Shown: piece by piece, positions 22,581 to 33,071 of the stretch
How positions within the stretch are numbered: position 1 is the first letter of the stretch
Layout of the letters: the number at the start of each line of letters is the position of its first letter
NCBI GenBank assembly: GCA_030760725.1
Contig: JASWHV010000003.1
Location: 58,542,517-58,606,516, forward strand
Reading direction: 5' to 3'
Source of the DNA: Neostapfia colusana
Lineage: Eukaryota > Streptophyta > Magnoliopsida > Poales > Poaceae
Length of the DNA stretch: 64,000 nucleotides
Program-made: the position numbers and the translations under genes
The notes under the pieces: model-generated
Told to the model about the DNA's origin: nothing
The model's database searches: none
Seen by the model: only the letters and a program-made list of their open reading frames with translations

Positions 22581-22849
22581 ACATATAACCTGTACACGAG
22601 CCGGGAGGCGGCCAGTGCCGCCTCCGACTCGTGCCGAGGTCTGGTCGCCGCCACCCTCCCCGCCGGTCGCTGCCGCCCTCCCCGCCGGTCCCCGCCGCCG
22701 CCGCTGCCGGTCGCCGCCGCCGCCGCCCGAGGTAAGTCCCCCTCCCCCTCCGGCCTCTCTCCCCCGCTTTCCTCGCCCCCCGGCCGCGCCGCCGGCCACC
22801 GGCCGGCCGGCCTCGCCGTCCCCCCCCCCCCCCCTGTCCGGCCATGTAT

Positions 22850-24066
22850 TTGTATGATTTTACTTTAGTTGATATGGTTGTATAGTTATAGAGTTGATAG
22901 ACCGTCCGAATTGCAAGTTGACAAATTCTTTTGTAAATGAAAGGGTGTTCAAGCTTTTTTGCATGATGATGATGACCAGAAATCAGAAATGTCATGCATG
23001 ATCTGGACTCCTGATATGTTCCTGGTTATATACCTTGTTACAGAATATGTGGATTAAAAACAATGACCAAAAACCCACTGTTTGGAGCATCCGGCAACAG
23101 AGCAAGATTCTTAGCATTTTTTACATCAAACATCAATGTACTAAAGGGGAGAAAGATCAACTTTCTCTGAGCCGCCCTCTTTCAGAATAGGTTGAATTTC
23201 CATACCAGCAGTAGCTAAAGAAACAAATAATCCTACACAGCAGTCTTATGATAGGCAAAGGATATATTTCTGTCAGAGGGCATACATCAAAATTTATGCG
23301 AGCAGAATCCAGATTGGAGGGAAAACGTTGAGAACATGGGAATTAGAAAAAAACTACAGCTGAAAGTCAGTGTAAGCCCCAGGTTAACACTTAACAGAAG
23401 CAAAATACATTAAACATTACCTTCGTAATTCTGTTTACAGTGGTGTTATTCAATAGAATGATCCCATCATTATTGATCCACCATGACATTTCACTCTGAT
23501 CAGCTGTAGTATCCATAAAGTACAAATGTCTAGCTTGTGGATAGTTATCATTCTAGAATCGTTCAGATCAGTATCTGTCTTGTCTGCCTTGAATTGAAAT
23601 ACTCAGGAACATTTACCCTTGCAAGGAGCTTCCTTGCAGCGGCAAACAGGCTTCCCTGAAAGTTCCCATCCATTGAATCCACGCTCAAGGACCATGATGT
23701 TCTTCACCCCAGAATCTTCCTTGGCGTCTGATAGATAGTCATGAAACATCTGTGCACAAGATGGGCCGTGAATCTGCAGTATCATCATCATCATCACAAG
23801 GCAGAAGCAAGCCTATTTACCGAGAAGCAGAAAACACAAGTATTGCAAAGTAGGCATCTTACTCTTAGCTGAAGACCAAGATGGCTAAAGGAAAGGAAGG
23901 GAGATTCACGTAAGAGAAGAGACAAGATGGTGGGGGTCAGACCTTGCTGAGGGCGCAGTGGAAGACGAGGGTTTCCTTGGCCTCCGTGGCCTGGGCCAGG
24001 TCGGGCATCCGGTCGGCGAAGGTGTCGCTGGCGTAGAGGTGCGAGCCCACGACGGCCAAATTTATT
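22850..24066 (-). pseudogene. Captured ACR2/CDC25-like arsenate reductase gene fragment inside CACTA-D
   Basis: Two exons are recognisable on the minus strand. The upstream one (about 24060-23943) encodes GSHLYASDTFADRMPDLAQ and ends in FHCALSK at a GT donor. The downstream one (23773-23603) follows a GCAG acceptor and encodes GPSCAQMFHDYLSDAKED, MVLERGFNGWELSG and a Cys-rich tail ending in TGA. This is the C-terminal part of the rhodanese-fold CDC25/ACR2 family, which in plants reduces arsenate and has an HCX5R catalytic loop. The 5' exons are missing. The residue in the position of the loop arginine reads His, so even the kept part would lack the standard catalytic residue. Sequence at 22850-23600 is probably the captured 3' untranslated region. 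The capture is antisense to the transposon genes. Confidence 0.75.
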
Positions 24067-25147
24067 CTGCACTCATGCGATAAATTTTGATCCAGATGAG
24101 TGTGAAATATTTTACAACTTGTCACATAGTTCTTCAGCTTAACATTATCCATTAACATGCTACAAAGTGACTGCTGCTTATATGCTGTTGTCAAGTGTGT
24201 TTTTTGTTGGTTCATGCGTTAGCGCGTCTAAGAGAACGTTGATATTCCCTGAGGCAATGGGAATCAGGGAGCACCGCCCTGCTGTGCCACCCTGCCCCGC
24301 CCCAAGCCCCGCGCTGCCACGCCGCCCGACCTTAGTTGATTAATTATTTAATTAGTATTGTAATTGATTATTATTTAAATAATACTTTGATTGATTGCGT
24401 AATTAGTTACTATATGTAAATAAATGGGTTTCGACCCGGTCCGGCCTGACACGACCCATTTAGGGTCGGTCACGGCCCATTTATTGGTAATGTATTAGTC
24501 GAGACAGGCACGGAGGATGGCAAGCTCCCGCGCTTGGACGGCGGGTCCCGACGGTGCGGTTTCATCTTTGACCCACTTACGACGGGGCATAGCGTACGAT
24601 GGCTAACCCTAGGCATCGTAAGATAATGGCAGACCCCAACAAGGCATAACTTAGGACGGCTGACCCACTTCTTTGTCTCTCGTTCGTTCCTTCTCTCTCG
24701 TTCTTTCCTCTCTCTCTTTTAAATGACTCAAAAACGAAAGATTGACGTAAACCTATACAACATGCATCACCCGTTTCGAACGGACCCGTCTCACATGTGT
24801 TACACATGTGAGGCGTGTACGTTCAGAATTGTCCCTTTTTGGACAGCCTGGTAGTGACCGAGGGGGCGTGGCATGTGATGAGACGCGGTTTTAGATCTAG
24901 ACGAGATTTCGACTTCATAACCTTGTTGTTCTCTGCTGCACCATTTTCGGGCGTGCAGTGGAGAACAGCGGGGTTATGCTGCCGAAATTTCATTCGGATC
25001 CATACCACGCGTCTCGTCATGAGCACGCTCCACTCGATCACTCTTGGGTGGGTTTATGACCTATCCTTTCCAATAGATGTAGGGCCGTGACATAAATAAA
25101 TTATAAAGTAACTATAATTTCCTTGACATTAAACTGCAGATTCAAAC
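24067..25147. other. CACTA-D leader region
   Basis: 24067-24300 is of unknown origin. From about 24330 to 25147 the sequence aligns with 4557-5385 of CACTA-B. It includes one TTACGACGG pair of the CACTA-B repeat type at about 24575-24640. Confidence 0.7.
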
Positions 25148-28100
25148 ATGGGTGAGGATCGTAGTTGGATGTATACCGGTTGGAAGAACAGTTCTGGTGG
25201 TCACTCGGATGAGTGGTTTGCAAAGACAGATGCTTTTGTAGATCGAGCTTTTTCATTGTCAAAGATCGATAAGGTGCGGTGCCCATGTACGAAATGTCAA
25301 GGTGCAAAGTGTTGGGACAAAGTGAATTTGGAGTTTCACTTATGTCGATACGGTTTCATGCAAGATGATGAGGTGTGGACCTTTCACGGTGAGATATCTT
25401 CTCAACCCTTACAAGTTTCAGATGAGGATGACAACACGGGGGTCGATAGGATGGACGAGATGCTTGATGCCATAAATCCTGAATTGATGGAGGATCCTCC
25501 TCCAACGGAGGTTGAAGCGTTTTTCACGCTTCTCAAAGCTTCAGAAGAGCCGTTGCATGAACACACCGAAGTGACGCTCCTTACTTTCATGACTAGATTT
25601 ATGGCCATTAAGTCTAAGTATTTCTTCTCCAATAACTGCTACAACGATCTTATCAAATTGATCAGCGATATCCTTCCACAACCACATAAAGTGCCTAAAG
25701 ATATGTATCAGTCTAAGAAGTTGATTTCTGGTCTAGGTATGAAATATGAGAAGATTGATATGTGTCTAGACAATTGCATGCTTTTTTGGAGAGAGCATGC
25801 CAACGAGAACAAGTGCTTAAAATGTGGTAAAGCGAGATTTGTCGAAGTTGTTAATGACGACGGTTCAAAAGTAATGACTCAAGTCGCACAGAAGCAGCTT
25901 CGCTACTTGCCTGTCACACCTAGGTTCAAGCGTTTGTTTCTATCTAAAAAAACAGCTAGACACATGAGGTGGCATAAAGAAGGTGTACGTGAGAACAACA
26001 GCATGATGGTGCACCCGTCGGACGGTGAGGCATGGAAGGCGCTTGACCACTTCGATCTAGATTTCGCCAATGACGCGAGAAATATTCGCTTTGGGTTAGC
26101 GACAGGTGGCTTCTCACCGTTTAGTACAAACGCCACACCATACTCTTGTTGGCCCGTGTTCGCTATTCCGTACAACTTACCACCATCGCTTTGTATGAAG
26201 TATGAGTTCATGTTCCTATGCCTTATTGTACCTGGACCGAAGCGTATGACTATTATAGAAAACAGAAATTCAACCTTCGAGCTGCGTACTTGTGGTCTGT
26301 TCATGATTTTCCAGCTTACGGCATGTTTTCTGGCTGGAGCACTCATGGTCGATTGACATGTCCAATATGTGCTTCGGACACGAATTGTTTTCATCTAAGT
26401 CATGGTGGCAAGATATGCTACTTTGATTGTCATAGACGTTAGCGCCAAATCACGTGTTTAGGCAACAGAGAAATGCCTTCAGGAAGGGTACCATTGTAAA
26501 AAAGGGACCACCACAACGTCTGAATGGGTCGAAAATTGTTAAACAGCTCAACAATCTAGTGCCAGATGAAGGTCGTCCTGGATATTTTGTTGGTTACGGA
26601 GAGGATCACAATTGGACTCATATATGCGCACTATGGGAGTTACCGTATATGAAGTCTTTAATTCTAATGCATAACATTGATGTCATGCACCAGGAACGTA
26701 ACATGGGCGAATGCATCATAAGCACGTGCTTGGATATGACGGGGAAAACAAAAGACAATATAAAAGCTCGGAAGGATTTGGCAGAGGTTTGTAACCGACC
26801 AAGTCTTGAGCTCTCCGAAGCTGGTGGCAAACCACGAGCTTCTTTCTGCCTTCGACCAAAAGAAAAGAAAGAAGTCTTCAAGTGGTTGAAACAGTTGAAG
26901 TTCCCAGACGGTTATGCTGCTAGCCTGAGAAGAGCCGTTAATGTTAAGACTGGAAATCTTACTGGTTTGAAGAGCCATGATTATCACATAATCATGGAAA
27001 GACTTCTGCCGGTTATGTTTCGAGGCTATCTTGACGATGAGGTATGGAAGGTGTTAGCCGAGCTTAGCTATTTTTATAGACAGCTTTGTGCTAAAGAAAT
27101 CAAAAGGGAGATGATGGAGAAGTTGGAAAAAGAGATACACGTGCTTTTATGTAAGATGGAAAAAGTATTTCCTCCAGGGTTCTTCAATCCAATGCAACAC
27201 CTTCTAATCCATCTTCCATATGAAGCTAAAGTAGGTGGCCCTGTTCAATATAGGTGGATGTACCACATTGAAAGAGCACTCAGATGTCTAAAACCGATGG
27301 TTCGTAATAGGGCAAGGGTTGAAGGATGCATCGCCGAAGCATTTACACTTCAGGAGATAGGATACTTTTCAAGTGTCTACTTTACAGAAGAACACAATGT
27401 TAATGCATCGGTGTTACGGTACAATATGGCTGAAGCAACCTCTTGTAGCAAACTCTCACTTTTTCAAACGAGAGGCACCACTGTTGGTAGTGGCACGAGC
27501 TATGATGCTTCAGCAGATGAAAAGACAGCTGCTTTGTTATACATGTACGCTAACATAGATGGGATGGACAATTTTTTTCAGTAAGTGGTTGTTCAACATC
27601 TATACTAATTTGCGTGGTGTGTTATACATCTACACCAGTAATTCTGTTTTGTCCTGATTTAGTGAGTTTGATCGACAAAATTGGAAGTCTAAGCAGCAAC
27701 CTACTAGCAAGCAAATACAAACAATGCGACACTATGGAGTAAATGGAGGACCTAACTTCCAAACGTGGTTTCGAAATCATGTAACGTTTTCCTTGTCTTG
27801 TTCCTCTTAGTAATTATGTTCATAGCATAAAATAGTCTTCTTACTTCATATGTTGGACAGTGCAAGACACAAGCCGGTGTTCATGAAGATTTGCGACAAC
27901 TGTCTAACGGATCCATTAAAGTTAAACTCTTTGGTCGATATGATGTCAATGGGTTCCGATTCCGTTCAACTTAATTTGAAGCTCAACTTCCTCTAAGGGC
28001 AACATCAAACACCGGAGTTGTGACGAGGGCCGCCGATGCCGAAGGACATGAAACTAATTTCTATGGGATCATAAACAAAATCCTAGAATTTAGTTTTGCC

Positions 28101-28502
28101 GGGAGTAAAGACCTTAAAGTAGTCTTCTTTGACTGTGATTGGTTTGATAATAACAATGGAACTCGACAAAACCAATTTGGCATGGTAGAAGTCAAACACA
28201 AGGACCGACTACGAGGCTACGACACCTTTGTCCTTGCACACCAAGTCGAACAAGTGTACTATCTATAATATCCATGCGAAAAACTTAGTGCATGGTGGGT
28301 TGTACAAAAGGTGAATCCTCGTGAGCGGTTATATACACCGGACAATACTGGTTACATTGATGAGGCAGATGTTGTTTACCAAGAAGAAGAGTTGCCGGAT
28401 TCTTTTGTCGTTGAGCCTAGTCTACGACTCGATGAATTAGTTGGAGATGCACAATATGTACAGACTCATAATGTGAAAAAACGAAAACGGCGAACAACCA
28501 TG
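25148..28502 (+). pseudogene. CACTA-D transposase (tnp2/TNPD-like), broken
   Basis: Starts at ATG 25148 (MGEDRSWMYTGW), matching the CACTA-B start. The N-terminal transposase-associated domain and part of the tnp2 core read open to about 26235, including the stretch RNIRFGLATGGFSPF that CACTA-B has lost. A deletion near 26238, relative to CACTA-B, shifts the frame, and a second frame change lies near 26442. The frame then stays open to 27584 through the DUF4218-like part (LIHLPYEAKVGGPVQYRWMY). Two GT-AG introns follow (from about 27581 and 27780), then the DUF4216-like part (VVFFDCDWFDNN) with in-frame stops near 27975 and 28266. A functional protein is not expected. The 3' end runs into the second gene, with the intergenic part seen in CACTA-B missing. 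Confidence 0.9.
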
Positions 28503-31046
28503 ACAATGGTAGACTCCGTTTTCCAGGGCTGTCAGTCTAGCAATGGTAGACTGTCTCAGCTGTTGGGCCTCGACAGAGACCAGCGGTCACGAGAGCGGTC
28601 ACGACAGGTAAATAATATTAAATTACATAAATTATATAAATAACTTTCTTAAATCTATATTACCAATCTTCAAATTTTTATGATGACTCTACGTCTGAGG
28701 AGACAGAGGCCAGGGGTCCTTTTCAGACACCACGGGTTTCGGAGCCTGTTACAGATCCTGCTTCGGATCCTCTTCAGGTTCCGGCACCGCACGATTCAGA
28801 CCCTGCTTCAGAGCCTTCCACAGAGCCTGATGTGGAGCCGGCTCCACAACGACGTTACAGGAGGAGCCACTACGTGGCTCCTCCTCCGGTTCCTGCACGG
28901 CCAGAAGATCAAGTCGTTATTCGTCCGGTTGGCGATAGGTAAGTAAATCTATGACAAATCAATTTAGTTATTTTAACACTTATATATGTACTAATTGAGA
29001 ATCGTGTATTAGGTCTTGGGCCGATTACTCGTTCACGGGTCAAGGACGCCACCGCCAGGTCAACGCTGTCCTGGGCCAGCTCATCCGTTGTCACTACCCC
29101 GGTCTAGTGAACGGACGGGCTGCTACGTCTTGGGACGATTACGCTACGGCCCAGGACATTACCTACGGCAACCACCAGGAGCATGTGTGGCATGAATTCA
29201 TGGTAAGTAAATCGTCTATTCGTTAAATGCGAACCTATTATATGTTAAATACATTAACTTGTATATTTCTACTTGTAGAAATATTACCGTTTGGAGGACG
29301 AGGCCCAGCTGGATCACGCTCGCCTGGTCTTCAACAACAACGCTAGGAAGCTTCTGACGCAGTCGATTTCAACGACTCGCATTCAGGCTACAAAGGCGTA
29401 CTATAAGTTGCATCCAGACGAGGGTGAGTCGGGGCAGTTTAGGGATGTGGCGGACAAGTACTTGACGGAGGCACAGTACGCAGAGGTAAATTCTTTATTT
29501 TACTTTGCTTCATTATCCAATTTTCATCAATGTTTTCATCCAACAGCAAATGTGTGCAGGTCAGCGTACCGTGGCTTGAGTCCTGTCCGGACGCCTATAG
29601 TTCCCTGTGTGCTCGTTGGGCGAGCCAGGGCTTCCAAGGCGTGTCGATGACCCGCCGACAGAGTCGAGGGACGGACGGGAAACACCGTCTTGGCGGGGAC
29701 GGCTACGTACGCCTTGCTAAATGGATGGTAAGTGATACTCGAATTTTATTCTAGTTAATTTCTATCGCTATCATTGTGCTAACACGTATCGATAGGAGCG
29801 CGAGATCGGTCAGGAGCCAACCGCTATCCAGGTGTGGAGGAGGGGTCACATGGGAAGTGACCCCTCGCAGCCTGATCAGCTGTCTTCTCAGACAGCGACA
29901 GAGACGTTGGTGAGTTCTTTAGTTGACTTAATTGTATTCTCTTTAAAACTTCTGATGACTTTAATTTTCTGTATTTTCAGGAAAAGTATGGGGAGGAGGT
30001 GCGGAGGCTTCGAGGCGACGATTACGATTGGCAGAACTCGCTGATCGTACCTGAAGCCGCCTATGCAAGCGGTGGCGGTAAACCTCACGGCCGGTGAGTT
30101 CTGTTGTTTTTCATTTACTTTCATTAACTTCGAGACATGAAACTTTAATACTCTTACTTCGTTGTGTAGGTTGGACATCTTCGATGGAGTAGTAGACTCG
30201 AGGGAGGCGCGGTCTTACTCAAGGGCCTCTTCATCGTAGGGTGGATCCAGCAGGCGTGGCAGCCGTGATCTGGTGCTCTAGAGTGTCCAAGAGGAGCTCC
30301 AGAGGACGCAGGAAGCGCTGAGGCTCGCGAACGAGAGGCAGGCAGCCGAGCTCCGGGCTAGGGACGAGTATAAACACTCGTACATGCTACAGCTGCAAGC
30401 TGCCATGCAGGTAAGTTCAGATCATTGTACTCAACGTTTCTAATATATAAATGACATGTATAATAATTTACTTCATATTTGTAGGCTATGGCCACAGGAC
30501 AGCCCGTTGTCTTTCCTCAGTGGGCGCCGCCACCGATACAGCTACGACAGGGGCCAACGTCAGGAGCACAGGTACAAAATTTCTCATAATAGCTACAACT
30601 AGTTAAATTTGCTCAAATTTAATTGAATTTGATCAAACTTACTTAAACTTAGAGAAAACTAGTTAAACATCCTCAAACTGTGTAAAATATGGTACAACTT
30701 ACTCAACTATAGTCAAATATGACCAAACTTACTCAAACATAGCCAAAACTATTTGAACTAGCTCAAACACAAACACTACTAGTCCATACTTCTCAAACTT
30801 AGTAAAATATAAGCAAACTTACTCAAACATAGACAAATCTAGCTAACTTGCTCAATTTTAACTTGTAATGAGTTTATTTAATCATATACACATTTGTGAA
30901 CTTCTAATTTGTCTAACTATACATGTACATCATAGGGATCGGCGACGCGGGCTCAGGAAACTCCATCCCCTCAGCAACCAGCGTTTGGACGAGCGCACGA
31001 CGACTTCCTGGACTCCGGTGGCAGCGGTCGGGGTAGCGTAGGGTAG
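28503..31046 (+). pseudogene. CACTA-D second gene (plant transposase Ptta/En/Spm-like), multi-exon
   Basis: Ten exons with GTAAG-like donors and CAG acceptors match those in CACTA-B. Examples are 29012-29200 (YSFTGQGRHRQVNAVLGQL), 29279-29484 (DKYLTEAQYAE), 29561-29726 (GTDGKHRLGGDGYVRLAKWM), 29795-29908 (HMGSDPSQPDQLS), 29981-30093 (DYDWQNSLIVPEAAYASGGG) and 30169-30410, a Glu/Arg/Ala-rich helix. That last exon contains in-frame stops (about 30237 and 30280), and the acceptor before 28681 appears degraded. The last exon ends with TAG at 31044-31046. Function as for the CACTA-B copy: probable partner of the transposase, possibly the repeat-binding protein (inference). Confidence 0.75.
30590..30870 (+). 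repeat. Degenerate CTCAAACTTA repeats in an intron of CACTA-D
   Basis: About fifteen variants of the phrase TACTCAAACATAG or CTCAAACTTAG, spaced 15-25 bp apart, fill most of the intron between 30571 and 30936. CACTA-B has a GA repeat in the corresponding intron instead. Confidence 0.65.
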
Positions 31047-31106
31047 TGTGGCGTGCGTATAGTGTTTTTATGCAATTCTGTGATGTATATTTTGATTGCC
31101 TGTGAT

Positions 31107-31165
31107 CTGGCCATCGAGCCAGGGCTGGCCTCGAAGCCAGGGCAGGATTTCTGTTTTTTAAAAAA
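31107..31165 (+). terminator. Doubled 3' stem-loop of CACTA-D
   Basis: CTGGC-CATCGA-GCCAG (31107-31122) is followed by a second copy, CTGGC-CTCGAA-GCCAG (31125-31140), then TTTCTGTTTTTTAAAAAA. CACTA-B and CACTA-C have one copy each. Confidence 0.5.
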
Positions 31166-31175
31166 AATTGGAAAG

Positions 31176-31680
31176 CTTATTGACGACGGTTTCTGGTACT
31201 CGGCCGTCGTCAATAAGCCATTAGTATTGACGACGGCCAGGTACCAGAAACCGTCGTCAATAAGCAATTGTTATTGACGACGGCCTAGTGTAAACCGTCG
31301 TCAATAAGCCACGGTTACTGACGATGGTTGAAATCCTGGCCGTCGTCAATAAGCTTATTGATGACAGCCTGATTTAGCTGTCGTCAATAAGCCATTGTTA
31401 TTGACGACGGCCAGGTACCAGAAACCGTCTTCAATAAGCCATCGTAACTGACGACGGTTCATATCATAGCTGTCGTCAATAAGTTTATTGACGACAGCTA
31501 GATTTAGCTGTTGTCAATAAGATTATTGACGACGGTTATCGTCGTCAATAACTTTATTGACGACTAATAATTGACGACAGCTGAAAACCGTCGTCTATAA
31601 AGTTTTACCATCGTCAATAACTTATTGACGACGGTACTGTCCTTATTGACGACGGTTTCTGACCGTCGTCTATTGTCCGG
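31176..31680. repeat. 3' subterminal repeats of CACTA-D
   Basis: More than twenty TTATTGACGACGG or complementary units, direct and inverted, precede the terminus. Confidence 0.9.
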
Positions 31681-33071
31681 ATTCCTGTAGTGTTCAACAG
31701 CAAAATTTCGATATTTCTGAGCAGCAATAAAAATGCAAGTGTTTCTTGACCACTTTGCTTCTAATCTAGGAAGATTAGTTATATTATTTGCATGTTGTAA
31801 TTAATATGAATCTATGTGAATAGTTTTTTCATATCATTCCTTAAAACCATGGTGGGATTTAGTTAGAATAGGTAATTGTCATTTTATGTGCTTAGCCATG
31901 CTTAAAACTTAGAAAATGAATGAAACATAGTTAATACTTGTCTTGTGGAATATATAAGAGACACAAGAGTGTGTCATAGTGATAGAAATCTAGACAGTCT
32001 GTTGGTTTGGTATGGTGCTTCGTGCACGAGACTTGGGAAAAGTGTTAGTGTCTGTGTTAGATTCTAAGAACCGGTTTATGGAACAGTTAACCTAGCTTTA
32101 CAGTGCCACCACAAGACTGAGGTGGGGCAGCTTGGCCAATTAATTAGGAGTTTGTCGGTATAGTATGAGTGTTTGGATGGTGCGGGGAATGGGAGTCAGT
32201 TGGAATGCCCTGGGAACTGCAAGTCTCAAGAGAGGAACTTCTGCAAGGGAAGGTGTACTCCTGGGAACTGCAGAGGTGAAACCTCAGTTGGATTGTACTT
32301 GTCGATAGACCCTTTGTAAAGGGCTCGTAGTGATCTCCTGATCACACACCGAAGAAAGTGTGTAATGTGGCTTGTAACCTATCAGGGAGGTTCTTAGTCC
32401 ACCTGGAAACAGGAGATAAAATCACTAATTGTGGGTAAAGTGGTACAATCTCTGCAGAGAACCAAACTGTTATGATAGTCGTGCTCACGGTCAAGAGCGG
32501 TTTGGACTTATCTATGATTAGGGAACATAGAAATAAATTGGAAAAAGGATGTTAGCTAGTGTAACCTGATATTAATAGTTTATTTATGAACATGATGGGA
32601 TTTATCACTTAGTAATATAGGTTGCTAATTAAAACTAAGGGCTAGGATAAATACATAGTGCTTAATAGAGTCAGCCTTTCCTTTCAATTGGGCTTCATAT
32701 CATCTTTTCCTACACTTGTTGAGTACCATTAGTACTCAAACTTGCTTTTGTTGGATTTTATATGCTGCTCAAGTGTTAAGGAGGACTTACACTACAACGA
32801 AGAAGACTTTGATCCAGACGAGTTGTTCTAGGCTGGCGAAACCCCGGGCAACGCCTGTGGATTAGAGCACTACGATGATGTCTTTCGTTGTTATATTCTT
32901 AGTGTAATAGTACTTTATGATATATATTTGTAATATTATGTTACACGTTAAACCTAGCTTGTAATATATTGGTTTTTCACTCTTCTCGGCACATGTATGA
33001 TTCAACTGATACTCGCATACATGTGAAATACGCTCGATTGCTCTGTATGGAAAACCGGGTGTGACAGCTAG

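Larger units (their letters stand above)
22211..31692 (+). mobile_element. CACTA-D: complete but degenerate CACTA element with a captured host gene fragment
   Basis: Begins CACTACAGGAAAAACG and ends GGATTCCTGTAGTG, with duplication TTC at 22208-22210 and 31693-31695. It is 9482 bp. Order: subterminal repeats, GC-rich block (about 22600-22840), captured antisense gene fragment, a leader homologous to that of CACTA-B (from about 24330), tnp2-type transposase gene (from 25148), second gene, stem-loop and subterminal repeats. The genes are about as complete as in CACTA-B but have frameshifts and stops. Confidence 0.95.
21655..33066 (+). mobile_element. Solo LTR (family TGTNACAYCC...GGGTGTGACA), split by CACTA-D
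   Basis: The LTR begins TGTCACATCCCAC and ends AACCGGGTGTGACA, with a perfect 5-bp duplication GCTAG at 21650-21654 and 33067-33071. Excluding CACTA-D it is about 1.9 kb. Its second half (31696-33066) matches the reverse complement of the solo LTR at 36626-39799, including the runs TGCTTCGTGCACGAGAC and GAAACCCCGGG. No internal retroelement sequence is present, so it is a solo LTR left by LTR-LTR recombination. Confidence 0.9.
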
